DNA of 64,000 bases, taken from positions 101,946 through 165,945 of the forward strand of contig JAUCBJ010007014.1 in the NCBI GenBank assembly GCA_032718475.1, written 5' to 3'. Of the stretch, positions 43,378 to 55,650 are shown piece after piece (position 1 is the stretch's first letter; the number at the start of each line of letters is the position of its first letter). Source of the stretch: Nemertoderma westbladi. Taxonomy: Eukaryota > Xenacoelomorpha > Nemertodermatida > Nemertodermatidae. The notes under the pieces are model-generated. The model ran no database searches, had not been told where the DNA came from, and worked only from the letters and a program-made list of their open reading frames with translations. The position numbers were made by a program, and so were the translations under genes.

Positions 43378-46130
43378 TCAATAGTTTCCGGAGAGTTCTC
43401 TGTCTCTTTCCAGTAAACACAAACGACCAACTGGGCGATTGAGCTGCTGTGTCTCAAAGACAATTCCCGGTTTCTTGAAGTTACTTCGCATGACGACGAG
43501 TTCTACCGATCGCACCAAACCGTCATCCGAGATGTGAGTCTCGATGATACGTCCTGTCTGCCACCGCTTACGTGGAAGATCTGAGTCTACAATAAGGACC
43601 ATGTCTCCAGCGCTGACGTTTTCTTGCTGCACAAACCACTTAGTTCGAAGTTGTAGCGTGGGCAGATAATGTTTCTCGAAATGGTCAGCGAAACGACGGG
43701 ATAACAACTGCATAAGTTGCCAAGTTTGCCGGCAGTATTCGTCTCCGTCTGTGATTTCCGATTGTGGGAGCATGGCTACAGGTTTCTTCAGTTGGAAATG
43801 CGCGGGTGTTAGCGCTTCCAGGGAATCGGGACTCGATGAGACTGGCATAAGTGGTCTCTCGTTGAGATAGGCAGCAATTTCCTCCATTAACGTCCGCAAA
43901 AGTTTGTCGGTGAGATACGCGCGGCAAGGCACTATAAAGTGAAATGCGGTCTTCACACTTCTAATCAATCTCTCCCAACTTCCTCCCCACCAAGGGGCGT
44001 CAGCGGCGTTGAAGGTCCAGCTAGACGCTGTTACTCTTAGCTGATCATCCACCTGTCTTTGGTTCCAATCCTTGACGTAAGCTTTGATTTCATTGTTGGC
44101 ACCAATGAAGTTCGTTCCCTTATCAGATCTCATTGTGTTACTAGTTCCAAAGCGAGCGATCTGTCGTTGTAAGCTTAATAGGAAGCTGTTGGTAGACAAG
44201 TCGTTCACCATGTCGAGATGGATAGCTCTACAAGTCATACAAACAAAGATGACACACCATCTCTTGACTATAGTTCTAGCACGATACACTTCAATAGGGC
44301 CAAATAAATCTACACCGGTATTAGTAAAGGGTGGTTCATAGAAGCTTACTCGTTCCCTAGGTAATTCTGCCTCTCGCTGTGTTAAAGGCCTACTGAATGC
44401 TTTCCTACAGGGTATGCAGTTCCTAAGAACTTGGTTCAGAGCTCTACGGGGTTTATAGAAATAATAGCGAGTTCGAATTTCGCTGAGAACTCGTTCTCTA
44501 CCAGCATGATAAAGTTTGCTGTGAACATCTACAATCATCTTGACTTGTATTTCAAGATTTCTAATGAGTATGGGAAACTTAGTGTCAAAGGATAATGGAG
44601 CATTCATTAATCTTCCTCCAACACGTATCAACCCATCTATCATTGTGCTAGAGAAACGATCCCTTAAGCGCATCTGGGGATTTCTCAACAACAGGAAATA
44701 CTTATCGGAATCCTCATAGCATTGCAGGAGTCTCAGCATCTGTTTGTTGGTTTCTTCATGCTCCTGATAACTGATCTTCTCCTTCAGAAACCTGTCGGAT
44801 ATCTTATATTTGGGAAGATCTTTAACAACATGGACCTGCACTGATGTCAGTGGAGCTGTATCACTATTGGTCTTCGTCCCGGAGTAGTGATGATGAAAAC
44901 ATCGTTTTAAATATGTTACGGCCTTACAGAGCCGATTCCAGGAACTGTAGTGATGTATCGCTCTCTGCAGGAGAGGTGAGAGTCCTTGCGAAACGTCTGG
45001 TATTCCAGATTTCCAATCCTTCTCACGGATTTCCATAACCTGCTTGTTTACGGCTATGGGTTTCTGATCCAAAGCGTCGTCTCCGGAAGTATATAGTACG
45101 GACAGGTCTACCATAGGTTTAAATAACTTCGATTTACTCGCCTGAGTTTTAGGTTTAACTTTCTCCGCTCCCTTGGGGTGTCTAATCTCTGCTGTAGTAA
45201 GATGAGGAGGCCATTCTTCTTCTTCTTTGTACAGGAAGTCGGGTCCACCTAACCAGTCTGGAGTATCTACCAGCTCTTGTGGAGTTGCTCCCCTGGAGGC
45301 GATGTCGGCTGGATTGATCGTTCCGGGGCGATGTCTCCATTGGTCCATTGTCGTGCGACTAAGTATAATGGCCACTCTGTTGGTAACGAAGACGCTGAAC
45401 TGACAGACTTCATTGGTTATATACTCTAACACGAGTAAAGCGTCAGTCCAATAGACAGCTTTCTCCAATGGATAATCGATCTGTTCAGTTACATTCCGAC
45501 CGATGGCTGTAGCGTATAGAGCCGCCTTTAACTCCGCTCGAGGAACCTTCAACTTGTTGTTTATCAACGCCTTAGAGGTAACCAAGGCAACCTTGATTCC
45601 GTCTGGAGTTTCCACTCTTAGGTAGGCTACTATACCTATTCCCATATCGCTGGCGTCTCCAAACACATGGAGTTGATAGGAATACGTAGGGAGAACATGA
45701 CCAAAATATGAACGGGAAATTATAAAGTTCTCGATGGCTGGTAAAGAATCTTCCCATTTCATCCACTTCTTTAATAATTCTCCCTTAAGTGGATCGTCCC
45801 ATGAGTGGTTTTCTAGCCACATTTGTTGTACTAAACTCCGAGCAATCAATATAACTGGGCTAATAAATCCCAATGGATCGAAATAAGTGCTTAGGATACT
45901 TAAACAAATCCGTTTAGTTCGAACTGGATTATCTCGCTGTTTTAGTTGGAAAAACAGGATATCCCTCTCGGTGTCCCATTTCAAACCAAGTGTCTTGGTT
46001 TCTGGAAGATCATCTTTGATTAGGTCTAGGTCTTTCGCCCCTCGATCTTCTACCGGGATCGATTCCAGAAACTCACGGGAGTTGCTGGTGAATTTAGTTA
46101 ATCGAAATCCACCTCTTTTTAAACACTCTA
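43378..46130 (-). pseudogene. BEL2 pol C-terminal part: RT end, RNase H, integrase
   Basis: It continues from just after the RT active-site deletion. RNase H has HVFGDASDMGIG (about 45660). The integrase has an HHCC part (VHSKLYHAGRERVLSEIR, CIPCRKAF) and a DDE in GVDLFGPIEV (~44300), SDKGTNFIGA (~44115) and APWWGGSWERL (~43980), with a C-terminal domain ending at 43378. No stops interrupt this part. The frame differs from the upstream RT frame by the lesion at about 46160. Confidence 0.88.
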
Positions 46131-47999
46131 CCGTTCCTTTAGCGACATCAATGGCTTCTTTGCTTCCATGTATATGTCTCGTTTGATATTGTCGATCACC
46201 TCTTTAGAGAAGGCTTCCCGATTGTCATCCGCAGTGGTACGCACTACTGAACAGGCGTTTGAAGGACTTGAGATTATTCCAAAAGCCTGGATGGTCATCC
46301 AGTACTCCACCGGTTTCTGGTTGAGGTTTCCTTCAGGCCACCACAGAAATCGTAGGCTATCTCGATCCCTATCCAGTGCCTTGACTTGTAAGAACATGCC
46401 TTCTATATCTGAGGCGAAAGCAACTGAATATTGTCTTAATCTTAAAAGTATTCCCAACAAAGATTGGAGTAAGTTGGGTCCGGGTAACAATTCGGAATTA
46501 AGGGATTGGCCCATGTAGAGGGCGGAGCCGTCAAACACTACTCGTACTTCGTGAGGTTTACCGGGTTTGGGAACATAATGGTGAGTTAAATAATACGTTC
46601 TCTCGGTTATAGGTGTTTCTTCCGGTACTCGCTCCGCATATCCCTTGCTAATAAATTTCTTCAACTGCGTTTGATACATTTCTTTAGCTGAAGAATTTGC
46701 CGTAAGGCGTTGATGTAGTTGAGCAATTCTTTTCTCCGCCAAGGGTCTGTTGTTGATGAACTTTGGTTCTCGCTTTCGGAAAGGTAGACCGATTTCATAT
46801 CTAACTTGATCTTTCAGAAAACGGGTAGTTGTCTCTTGGATCTGCTTGGCTCTTTCTTCTTCTACCGATAGGGCCTTATCGTAGGAGTTGGGCTCTACAG
46901 CCTCTTGAGTAAAAAATCGTACGGCGTGTTCATCCCGAGTTTTGGCATTATAACGTTCAATGACGTCATTCAGTTCGTCGTTGTAGTCGTCTCGTTCCGA
47001 TGGACGAATGAGCTGACATAAGTTTACTTGGTTTTGCCAAGTCTCGTTTTCCGTAAGGAGATCTATTGTATTCTCCTCATCGAAGAGTTGGTGTATATCA
47101 TCGTTGTCTGAGGAGTATGGAGTTCCCTCAATTGGATCGTCTAACTCACTGTTCTCAACTTCCCATTCTCGTACTTGATATACCTGATCTTTCGGTAATC
47201 TTTCCATGAGAGTTCTACGGGAAGGGCCAGTAAAGTACCAACCCACTCTGGTTCTTACCGCATAAGCTTGTAATGGTTGCGGCTGAGCGGGCCGTTTCTC
47301 CAATGTCTCGAGCGCTTCATGCACGTTTTGACCGATGAGTATTTGCACTCCAGGGTAATCGGTGTTGAATCTAGGTATTTTAAGGTGCTGGGTGAAATCG
47401 TCCTCATCCCAGTTATAAGGTTCCACTTGGCTGGTAGCGAAGTTCTTTATCGCCACCATTTTTACTGACCTTATACTATGTTCTCCTAGTTCATCCTGGG
47501 GTGTGGACAATGCGCTTACATAATAATCCGCTGTTACGGTAGATTTCCAAACTTGCATTATTCCTGACATGTTTAGCTTAGTTCGGTATTTGGGTTGTCC
47601 AGCAAAGATGTCCTCGGCTAGTTCTTTGTCGATGAATGTTCCTGTGCTACCGGAGTCAAGGAGGGCGTTTACTATATAACTCCTTTGAGGTCCGTGGACC
47701 CGTAACTGGACTACAGGAAATTCTCGGATCCCTACATTGGAAGTTGGCGCTTTCCAAGATGGTTGTTGATCAGAAGTAGTTAGGGTGAGGTCGCTGTCTG
47801 GGTCTTTTTCATACATGAGTGCTCGATACACTGCGGTATTTATCATGTAACAGGATTCGTTTTCGTCGGAGAACTCGTCCGTATAGAATCCTTCCATCTC
47901 AGAACTTTGGTCAGTGTCGTTCACATCACTGAATTGGACATGTAATTCGGAATCACTCACCTGACCCTGGCTGTTTCGCTCGAATTCAGTGTGCAACAA
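46128..47999 (-). pseudogene. BEL2 protease and RT N-terminal part
   Basis: It continues the gag frame past the TAA at 48057. The aspartic protease has LLDSGSTGTFID at about 47630-47665. RT follows, with YVPKPGKPHEVRVVFDGSA and ASDIEGMFLQV. The active site should be YMDD but reads DIYMEAKKP at about 46160-46175. A small deletion removed the two catalytic Asp residues and shifted the frame, after which the normal downstream sequence (EAIDVAKG) resumes in another phase. RT is therefore dead by direct loss of catalytic residues. Confidence 0.88.
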
Positions 48000-50900
48000 G
48001 ATATGATGCTTCGCGCCGCACTTTGCACACCTGGTGTCAGAGTAACAGGTTCGCCGTTAGTGTCCTTGTCTGAGGCAATTATAACACAACCGCTTATCCC
48101 ACATGACTTCTCGTCTCTCCGTTAATGATTTCTTTAGGAATTCATCACACGTATTCAAACGGTGGGTCCCGTCACATAGCACACATTTCAGTTTGATGTT
48201 ACTTACCTTGTTTTGAATAACATTGTGCACACTCGTTCTTTCATCGGGCTTTCTTACCTGAATTCTCTTAGGAGACGTAGGAGGAGTTTTTCTTAACGGT
48301 TCTCTCCTGTCATTGGTTCGAGACTTGAATTTACTCTCCTGTTCTTTAGGTGTTTTATTGACATAATAAGATCTTTCAGTATCTTTCCCGCTATCCTCTC
48401 CTTGAGAATTCTGGCTTTCGCCGTCGTCGGTATAACATACTGGTGTTACCTTTCTCCTAGAAATGGGTTTCTCACTTACCTTACTTTCCGATGTCTTCTC
48501 TCTGGACTGCTTTATGAGCTGTAAATTCACCTCGCTATCCAAGAATGACATGAGATCAGCCATGGTAGGGTCTCATTGTTGTTGTTCCATCATATATAAC
48601 ACTTTCTTGTCCCAGCGTGTACCTACTCCACCTTTCGGTAAAGTAGAAGTCACTGCTCTAATAACCATAGCACTCTGATACTCATGAGACTTACCTAGCC
48701 AATCTAATTGTCGGCAGATCTCCTGAATCTCATCGGAAAACTCGATAATCCCACTGCTAATAAACTTTCGGGGCGCTACCAACTTTGCATACAAATACCC
48801 AGCTATGTTATTCCTATTACCATACCTGAAGTTTAGAGTATCCCAAACTTGTCTTAATCCCTCTGGATGTCCAACAAATTTTAACGCCATTAACTTAGGA
48901 GGTCCTTCCAAGCATTCGATGAGGTATCTGAGTTTCTCTCCGTTAGATAGCACAGAGTTCTGTATGTTATCTTTATAATATTCATTAAAAGGTAACCATT
49001 TCATCTCATCTCCATTGAACTTGACGATCTCTCCTACCTTTACCGCTTGGCGGGCTTCGGTTCTAGCCATTTGAGTAAATTTATAAATAAATCAAATATT
49101 CCATTAATATAGCATATTTGATTTAGTTTTAGTCTAAAACTTTCTTGGGCCATCGTGTTATTTAATATCGAATTATCAGTATATAAATTTCTCAGATTAT
49201 TATCAAGTCTATATGGGATATCATTGTCAACAGGTTTATAATTACCCTTAATAGGGTTTACTATAGGAGTTTCTACTTCGCTAGCAGTATAGATGCGTGT
49301 AGGCTCCACACCTTGCGCATGAGATACTTCAGACCTAACGGGTTGACATATTGTTACAGGGAGTGGTGGTATACCCTTTTGTAAATTGACTAATTTATCG
49401 CGTTCTAACGCGATACTTTGCTGCACTTCTTGCAACTCTAACCTACTTTCCTTTACGGTTCCCTTCAACTGTTGAACAGTCCCTTCTAACTCTCGGACCT
49501 GTTGGGAGGAGCGCACTTGATTCTCCTCCATCTTTCCGAGGAGAATATCCATCCCCCGCCATCTCTCGTCTACCCAATCAACCGCCGAAGCGGGATTCGC
49601 CAACGTCGTAGCGGGCAGACGAGGGACTACGGGCGATATATCCTTTATATTTCGCTCGGAGTCCAGGACCGACACTGTTTCAGGGGCTGCTCCTCTAGGC
49701 ACGGATAATTTGGTGCTGTGTAAGGGGAATTTAAAGGTAGGTTCAGGGAGCACAGGTGTCTCTATCACCGAAGGGGTGATTTCAAGAACAGGCCTAATTA
49801 TTTCAGGCTCATCTACTATAGTAGGGAGTCTTTCTATTTTAATTATTTGGTCTGTGAGTTCTGTACTACCTAAGCCTGCGCTAGTTAGTTGTCTTTTAAC
49901 AGCTGGGGGCAAATCAGGCAATTTCTGACGGTGAGATGTTCTTCTACGTCTGCTTAGACGAGATCTATTTCCTCCGCCTTCAGCATCGGTGGTATCGCCT
50001 TCCTCAGATGATGTATATCCTTGGCGTTTGGGAGTAGATCGACTCATCATCTGCATTCGACTATCTGTTAACTGTTTATTTATGTTGTCTTGCGTCTCTT
50101 GCAGATTTTCCAACTCCAGTTTGGTGGTCTCTTCCACCGCTCTCCGTTCTGCTTCTGCCACTGCCACTGCCGCTTTTCTTTCCATTTCGGCTGCTTTTCT
50201 TTCCGCTTCTGCCTCTTTTCTTTCCGCTTCTGCCTCTGCCACTGCCGCTGCCGCTGCCGCTTTTCTTTCCACTTCGGCTGCTTTTCTTTCCGCTTCGGCT
50301 GCTTTTCTTTCCGCTTCTGCCGCTGCCACTGCCGCTTTCTTTCTGTCTTCTATACGTTTTTTCTTTACTTGTTCTTCTTGGACTCTAGCGATGCGGAGTT
50401 GTTCATCAAATTTAGCTTGGTTCGCAGCTATCATATCTGCATCGATTGCGTCCAACACAAGCTTGGCTCCTTCACTATTAGGGCTAAGTCCCTCCAGCCG
50501 TCTCCTCAACTCTTCGTCTCCTAAAAAGCGTTGATAGTCTGACAGATAGATGTCAATAGCATCCCTCTTATGCGGTTTCTCTGCTGTCGCCTCACTTTCC
50601 ACTTGGGAAAAGGTAGCGTCGGTGGATTCCCCAAGTGTTGAGCGCTCATCTAACTGCGATTTCCACGGGGCAGCTCTTTGAACTTGGAGACTCAGCCGCT
50701 GCAACCAAGTCTTTACGGCAACTTGCAACGACGTGTCTTGCTTTCTTTTCGAAGCCTCCTCAAAGGCAGATAAGATTAGTCTGATTCTTAGAATTCTTTC
50801 TCTAACTTGATAAAGCAGCTCTCCCTGCTCTTGAGGTCCTTGTGGTTGTCTAAACAGTTGTTCCTCCAATCGCTCCATAGAGCTGGAGAATCCCTGTACG

Positions 50901-51529
50901 TATCCGGCTGCTGACCTCTTCCATACAGCTGGATCGATGGTTTCCTTTGTTACTCCCATCCTGTGTATGTCTTCCCAAGCAGCTTCCGATAAGTCAAACG
51001 GTAGTCCGGGTCCGGGGAAGCTCCATTGCGACTCGACAATAGACTTCAGTTCTTCCCGTGGATATCACGCATAACTATCCTTGGTCGATCGCTTACTTCT
51101 CGCCCAATCAATCTGGTGTTCCTCCACTGCAATCAATACCCTGGTGAGTACGGCTGCAGGAAGGATGAGAAGGGGATCCGAATAAACCGTATCCGCTATC
51201 TTCGCTTCGCGTTCGGGCGTTAGCTCAACAGTATCCGAACTACTGGAGCTCTCGGGTCGCTGAGAACTAGGTTCTTGGCTAGGAGGTTGCTGCTGTTTGA
51301 CAGCTGCTTCTTGATCCCGCTTAACTTGGGCCCGAGTACCGATGATAGACCTATGGTGTTGGATTAGCCTAGGGTCTGATATTACTACAGGAGGGATGAC
51401 CTTCCTCACAGTAGGAGGTGAACTGAACTTAGGTCTAGACGGTTCCACACCCCTATCTGAGTCGCAGATAGTTACATCTAATAAACTGTCTGACAGGTTC
51501 TGCTTAGTATCAGACATGTTTGTTTGCAC
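48000..51529 (-). pseudogene. BEL2 gag, broken by stops and a frame change
   Basis: Gag begins at 51529. In-frame TGA codons lie at 51065-51063 and 48575-48573 and a TAA at 48059-48057, the last inside a CCHC finger (CYNCLRQGH, then stop). Around 49040-49070 the frame changes between a 639-codon ORF and a 165-codon ORF. The former has an Ala/Glu/Arg-rich coiled-coil (AEAERKAAEAERKAA repeats, about 50100-50340). The latter is a DUF1759-like capsid domain (YLIECLEGPPKLMALKFVG). BEL2 gag shares layout with BEL1 but is strongly diverged, so the two are different families. Confidence 0.82.
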
Positions 51530-51644
51530 AGTTGAATGCCCACTGCTATATTACAGTTAAAGCAAGTCTAGTAATTCAGTATTAACTGTTAGCCTAGTAA
51601 TTAATTACCGATACTGCTACGCAGTGTAGCGTGATATATATATA

Positions 51645-51905
51645 ATATATTAGAATACCGGTATGCTTATAGTATATATATATAAGTTTTATTACAGACT
51701 AGGTTTGTCACAGAATACCGGTATATAAATTTAGCACAAATATATATAAATATATAATAGGCCTATCGTGAATACCGGTATACAGTCTACACTTATAGTA
51801 TATATAAGTATAATTCTGGACTAGAATTAATTACAGAATACCGGTATAATTTCAGCCTAAATTTATAGAAATAAAGATAATAGGCCTATCGTAAATACCG
51901 GTATA
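51645..51905. repeat. Five spaced ATACCGGTAT palindromes in the BEL2 leader
   Basis: The palindrome, usually as AATACCGGTAT, occurs near 51655, 51715, 51772, 51838 and 51895. The spacing is about 57-66 bases, with similar AT-rich sequence between copies (CTTATAGTATATATA in two intervals, TAGGCCTATCGT in two). Confidence 0.65.
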
Positions 51906-52862
51906 TCAATTATTTTAAATAATTGAATTTCTGTATTTTAGGGGTTACTTGGTTACTTTACTTACTTTATTACCGTTATTTGAGCAGTAGTCCAACTAAT
52001 ATTGAGACCTAATTGTTGTATGTCAGGCCTACTATTTATAAATCGTTAGAGTTGATTTATAATATATATATATATACCCGTTTAATGGGTTTTGTCAATA
52101 TTTGAAATAAATGTTATTATTTCTGAGAAAGAGTCACTACACAGAAGCTGTGCGCTCTCAGTGAAGTGCTACTTGTTGGACACTAAAACAAATAATTCTA
52201 ATTTACCTAAGTTACTTAATACTATAAATTACGTATAATTCGGGGTGAGATTACAATCTCTAAATAAACACAAAAATTACAAAAAAAAAACAAATACGAA
52301 TTTTTAGGGTAATTTTACAAGAAGTCTACAAACCAGCCTAACAAAGGATTAGAAATCTGGTTATTACAAACGGACAGGATACTACGGTATTTGAAAATAA
52401 TAAGTAGTAGTAAATACACTGCGTTGTCCAGATAGGAAAATACCACCGTCTGACGACCTATAGCCGTATCGCTATAGGTACTACGTTATGTATCACGGAG
52501 TGTCCCTACCTAGAAGTTAATTACCGCGGTCTACCAGAACCAACGTGCCTATTAACCACTTTACAACACAAATATACTGCCTACACACTAATTACCCTCG
52601 GAAAGCACTGTACACTAAACCCTAAATTAGGTACAAGTACTTGTACAACAAATAATCAGTAGTTAGAAATACTTGAACAGCTAAAAGAACCACGGTATCT
52701 GCCGGAGTGACCGGTGCACAAAATCACCAGCCTTTACCTACGCCAAGCAGCCCTGATGTAGTACCGGGGTTAATTTAACTATAACGGTATATATAACAAA
52801 CAAGCACAATTACTGTAGGAATAAACTTGGGGATATGAATGTTGCGAATAATCGCATAAACT

Positions 52863-53452
52863 CTGAATAATAAATATTACGCTACCCGTACAAACTACTC
52901 AAACAAAATACAACCAAATGCTGACAGACTACTATCAAGCCTAAATAAATTACAGAATGTGCAGATTCCGAAATGGTTAGTTAGTATGCGTTCTAACTGA
53001 GTAGTACGACTTATTCTTTCAGAGGGGGTTTACCTTACAGCTCTGGCTGCCCCAACGTTCCCAACTAGTACTTTATCGGACATACACTCTACACACACTA
53101 CAATCCCTTCAGACCTAACAACAGCCAGACAACAATCTAGCCTATAAATTATCTGAATAAGAAATATTACGGTACCTGTACAGACTACACAAACAAAGTA
53201 CAGACCAAACGCTGGCAGACTACTATCAACCCTAAATAAACTACAGGACATGCAGACTCCGAAATGGTTAGTTAGTATGCATTCTAACCTAGTAGTACGA
53301 CTTATTCTTTAGGTGGGGATTTACCTTACAGCTCTGGCTGCCCCTACTTCCTAACCGTCACTTTATCGGACATACACTCTACATGCACTGCAATCCGTTC
53401 AGACCTAACAACAGTCAGAACAACAGTCCAGCCTACAAATTATCTGTACGAT
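52863..53452. repeat. ~290-bp tandem duplication in the BEL2 leader
   Basis: Two diverged copies begin CTGAATAA at 52863 and 53153. Both contain GACTACTATCAA, CCGAAATGGTTAGTTAGTATG, CTTACAGCTCTGGCTGCCCC and TTTATCGGACATACACTCTA in order. A third copy does not follow. Confidence 0.75.
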
Positions 53453-53718
53453 CTGAGCAGGGTTACACGCCTTCTGCTCAATAATAGCCTACTAGTAAAT
53501 AAAACTGACAGAAATAAGTAAAATCTCAATAAAAAACCAGGGCGGGCCCTCCCTGATTTAATATTAAGGCCTACCGGTATATAATTATCAAAATCGAATA
53601 ATACTGCTGTACCTGTACTGTAAGTACCGGTTCGGGCAGTTGGGCCTACAGGCCTACAGGTACCGGTTGTCTGGTACTTCAGCTTTATTGCCTACTGCAA
53701 TCAGAAAATAACTGTTAC

Positions 53719-54922
53719 TGTTCGCGCTTTTAAGACCTTTGGCAGTTTAACCCGCCAAATCTATATGTCTTCTAGGTTATAGTTCGACTTTAGCCTATGA
53801 CAAGTATTTGACACAAATAAATCCAACATTAGCCGAAGCCAGTCTATGCGCGACCATTCACCCGCTGGATATACCCGGGAGACTGGATTCGGATGCTTTA
53901 ATTTGATTGCGGTGCAGGCCTACCGTACTATTCGATTGATCGTTAATATAATTCCTGACAAATATCATTCACTTTCGGGAAATATTAGCAGTTCCTTTAG
54001 GACGTGGCGCTCTATCTATATAAACAGAGCTATGGCTCACACTAAACACAACGGAATGGATTATAAGTTACACATAAGGCGCATTCTTTAGGAAATGCTT
54101 TGTTACGCGGACAAGCACATACAGACTATTGCACACCGCTGCACACTGAATTGCCGATAGTCACTGATTTGAATCACATATAAAGAGAATAGCAACCGGC
54201 ATTTGTAGGGCCTATAAAATAGCATTCAATGCACTACAAACCACGATAATATAAGCCGCAATTGCTATATGTGACTGTTCTCTCTAACCTTAGTGTATCA
54301 AGAAGATCGGGGTTTCTGATCGTTTATCATTATTCTCCAAATAACAATATGTAAACAACTGATACAATTAATAACAAACAGTAAATAGCAGTAAATAATG
54401 TGCAATACAGCAGTAGGTACCGTACCGTACCGGCCCTCCGGTGCTGTGCTGTGCTCCGTGTGTCCTCACGGTAACAGTTATGTGATCTTATAATTAAAGA
54501 CGTTCTAATGTTGGAATAATTCAGAAATATTCCACAGCCGATGTTTCTAGGCTCTGGAAAAACCAACACACTGAACCCTGTGAGCTGTTGCAGGTAGCTT
54601 TCAACACAGAAAGGAAAAGCTCTCATTGGCAGAACTCCAGATTCTGTAGGTTCCAAATGGTCTAAAATGCCAAACCACCCTAGCCTTTGCAGCCAATTAC
54701 ATTGATTTAGCCAACATAAGGCTGAATCACTCTGTTTGGTTGATCGTTGTTCCGATTGGTTGATGGAACTGAACAAAGAGGCCGTCGCTAGGCAAATCAG
54801 CCAATCAGCCGGTAGCTTTCATCCTTTGAGTTAGGGAGTTTTTCTTTAGAGTATTTGAGCGCATTGAGGGAAACTGGATTGCGAAGCAAAAGGGCCAGTT
54901 ATATCCCACAAAAGCTTTTACA
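53719..54922 (-). repeat. BEL2 5' LTR
   Basis: It is 1204 bp and the same length as the 3' LTR, followed by TTATG. The ORF at 54330-54776 is mostly LTR sequence also seen in the other copy. Confidence 0.92.
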
Positions 54923-55650
54923 TTATGGTATCGAAATCATTAGAATAATTGGATCTCGTTGGTGACATATGCTATAAGTATAGAATTCAATGAACAATAA
55001 TTTATAATTGATACTACCACAAGCTATTTGTAAACATCTGCGACCAGTTATGATGAATAAATCGATATTGAATAATTATTACTTGGCATTCAACAGCTAT
55101 AACTCGGATATTTATAGTCTTTTTCTTTCGAGGTTGGATGGAAGAGTGAGCGGTGAATTTTAGCGAATCATATTGGTCCCGAGTTCGAACCCGGTTGAAT
55201 ATTTTGTTATCTGAAAAATTGCAAAATTAAATTTAGTTACTGGTGAAAAATTACGAAATAAAAAATAGTAGAAGTTACCTGTAGACACTCTTAGCACCTG
55301 TAAAATAAAGGTTGGTGAATATGAAAATACTGGTTGCTGAAAAATAGCGATTTGAAAAATAGTAGAATTACCTGATGCTAAGTATGGACACCCGAACACC
55401 TGTAAGATAAAGGCTTATGATTGGAGGAAGGAGTAGCGTTGGGTGACTAATAACGCCTCTTGCGGAAGATGCGGGAACTTGAGAAGTTACCATGGTTACA
55501 GTTGAAATGCTGACATCTGATTGGTTGAATTAATAACGACCGCTGCTAATGGTTGAAATGGTGGCTTCTGATTGGAGGAAGGAGTAGAAATGGATGGTAA
55601 TGATGGGCTATGGGTGACCATGGCGCAGTGTCATACAAACATATACTACT
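54923..55650. repeat. Right TIR, outer part
   Basis: It pairs with the reverse complement of 6250 to about 7063 and ends CATATACTACT. Beyond 55650 similarity to the left flank stops abruptly. Confidence 0.85.

Larger units (their letters stand above)
51530..53718 (-). other. BEL2 5' leader with repeats
   Basis: About 2.2 kb lies between the 5' LTR and gag with no credible gene. It contains five ATACCGGTAT palindromes (51650-51905) and a ~290-bp tandem duplication (52863-53452). The sequence next to the LTR (GTAACAGTTATTTTC on the minus strand) does not match a familiar tRNA end. Confidence 0.6.
38234..54922 (-). mobile_element. BEL/Pao LTR retrotransposon BEL2
   Basis: Two 1204-bp LTRs (38234-39437 and 53719-54922) start TGTTCGCG and end TTTTACA on the plus strand. 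They are flanked by identical TTATG duplications (38229-38233 and 54923-54927). The left TIR near 7060 has the empty site. Order on the minus strand is 5' LTR, ~2.2-kb leader, gag, protease, RT, RNase H, integrase, a region with unrelated insertions, an ORF3 remnant and the 3' LTR. Confidence 0.93.
6250..55650. mobile_element. Large inverted-repeat (foldback-like) element expanded by two BEL insertions
   Basis: The ends are inverted copies: AGTAGTATATGTTTGTATGA at 6250 and its reverse complement ending at 55650. Similarity continues through 6250-7183 and 32592-33150 on the left, and 55650-54923 and 38233-37565 on the right, giving TIRs of about 1.5 kb. Without BEL1 and BEL2 the element is about 7.3 kb. 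The interior holds further nested inverted repeats centred near 34710 and a degenerate plus-strand gene at 35807-37353. No transposase motif is visible and I see no target-site duplication at the outer ends. Superfamily unknown; Galileo/P-like or other foldback elements are candidates on structure alone. Confidence 0.75.

Noticed and set aside
49040-49070. Programmed frameshift in BEL2 gag
   Set aside because: There is no clear slippery heptamer and the element has several other random lesions, so an ordinary indel is more likely.
49989-50534. 181-codon and 144-codon plus-strand ORFs opposite BEL2 gag
   Set aside because: They are shadows of the Ala/Glu/Arg repeat in BEL2 gag and have no motif of their own.
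6250-55650. A Polinton/Maverick element, suggested by the AG...CT ends and long TIRs
   Set aside because: No family B DNA polymerase, retroviral-type integrase, ATPase or capsid gene is present between the TIRs apart from BEL/copia genes, and no 6-bp target duplication is seen.
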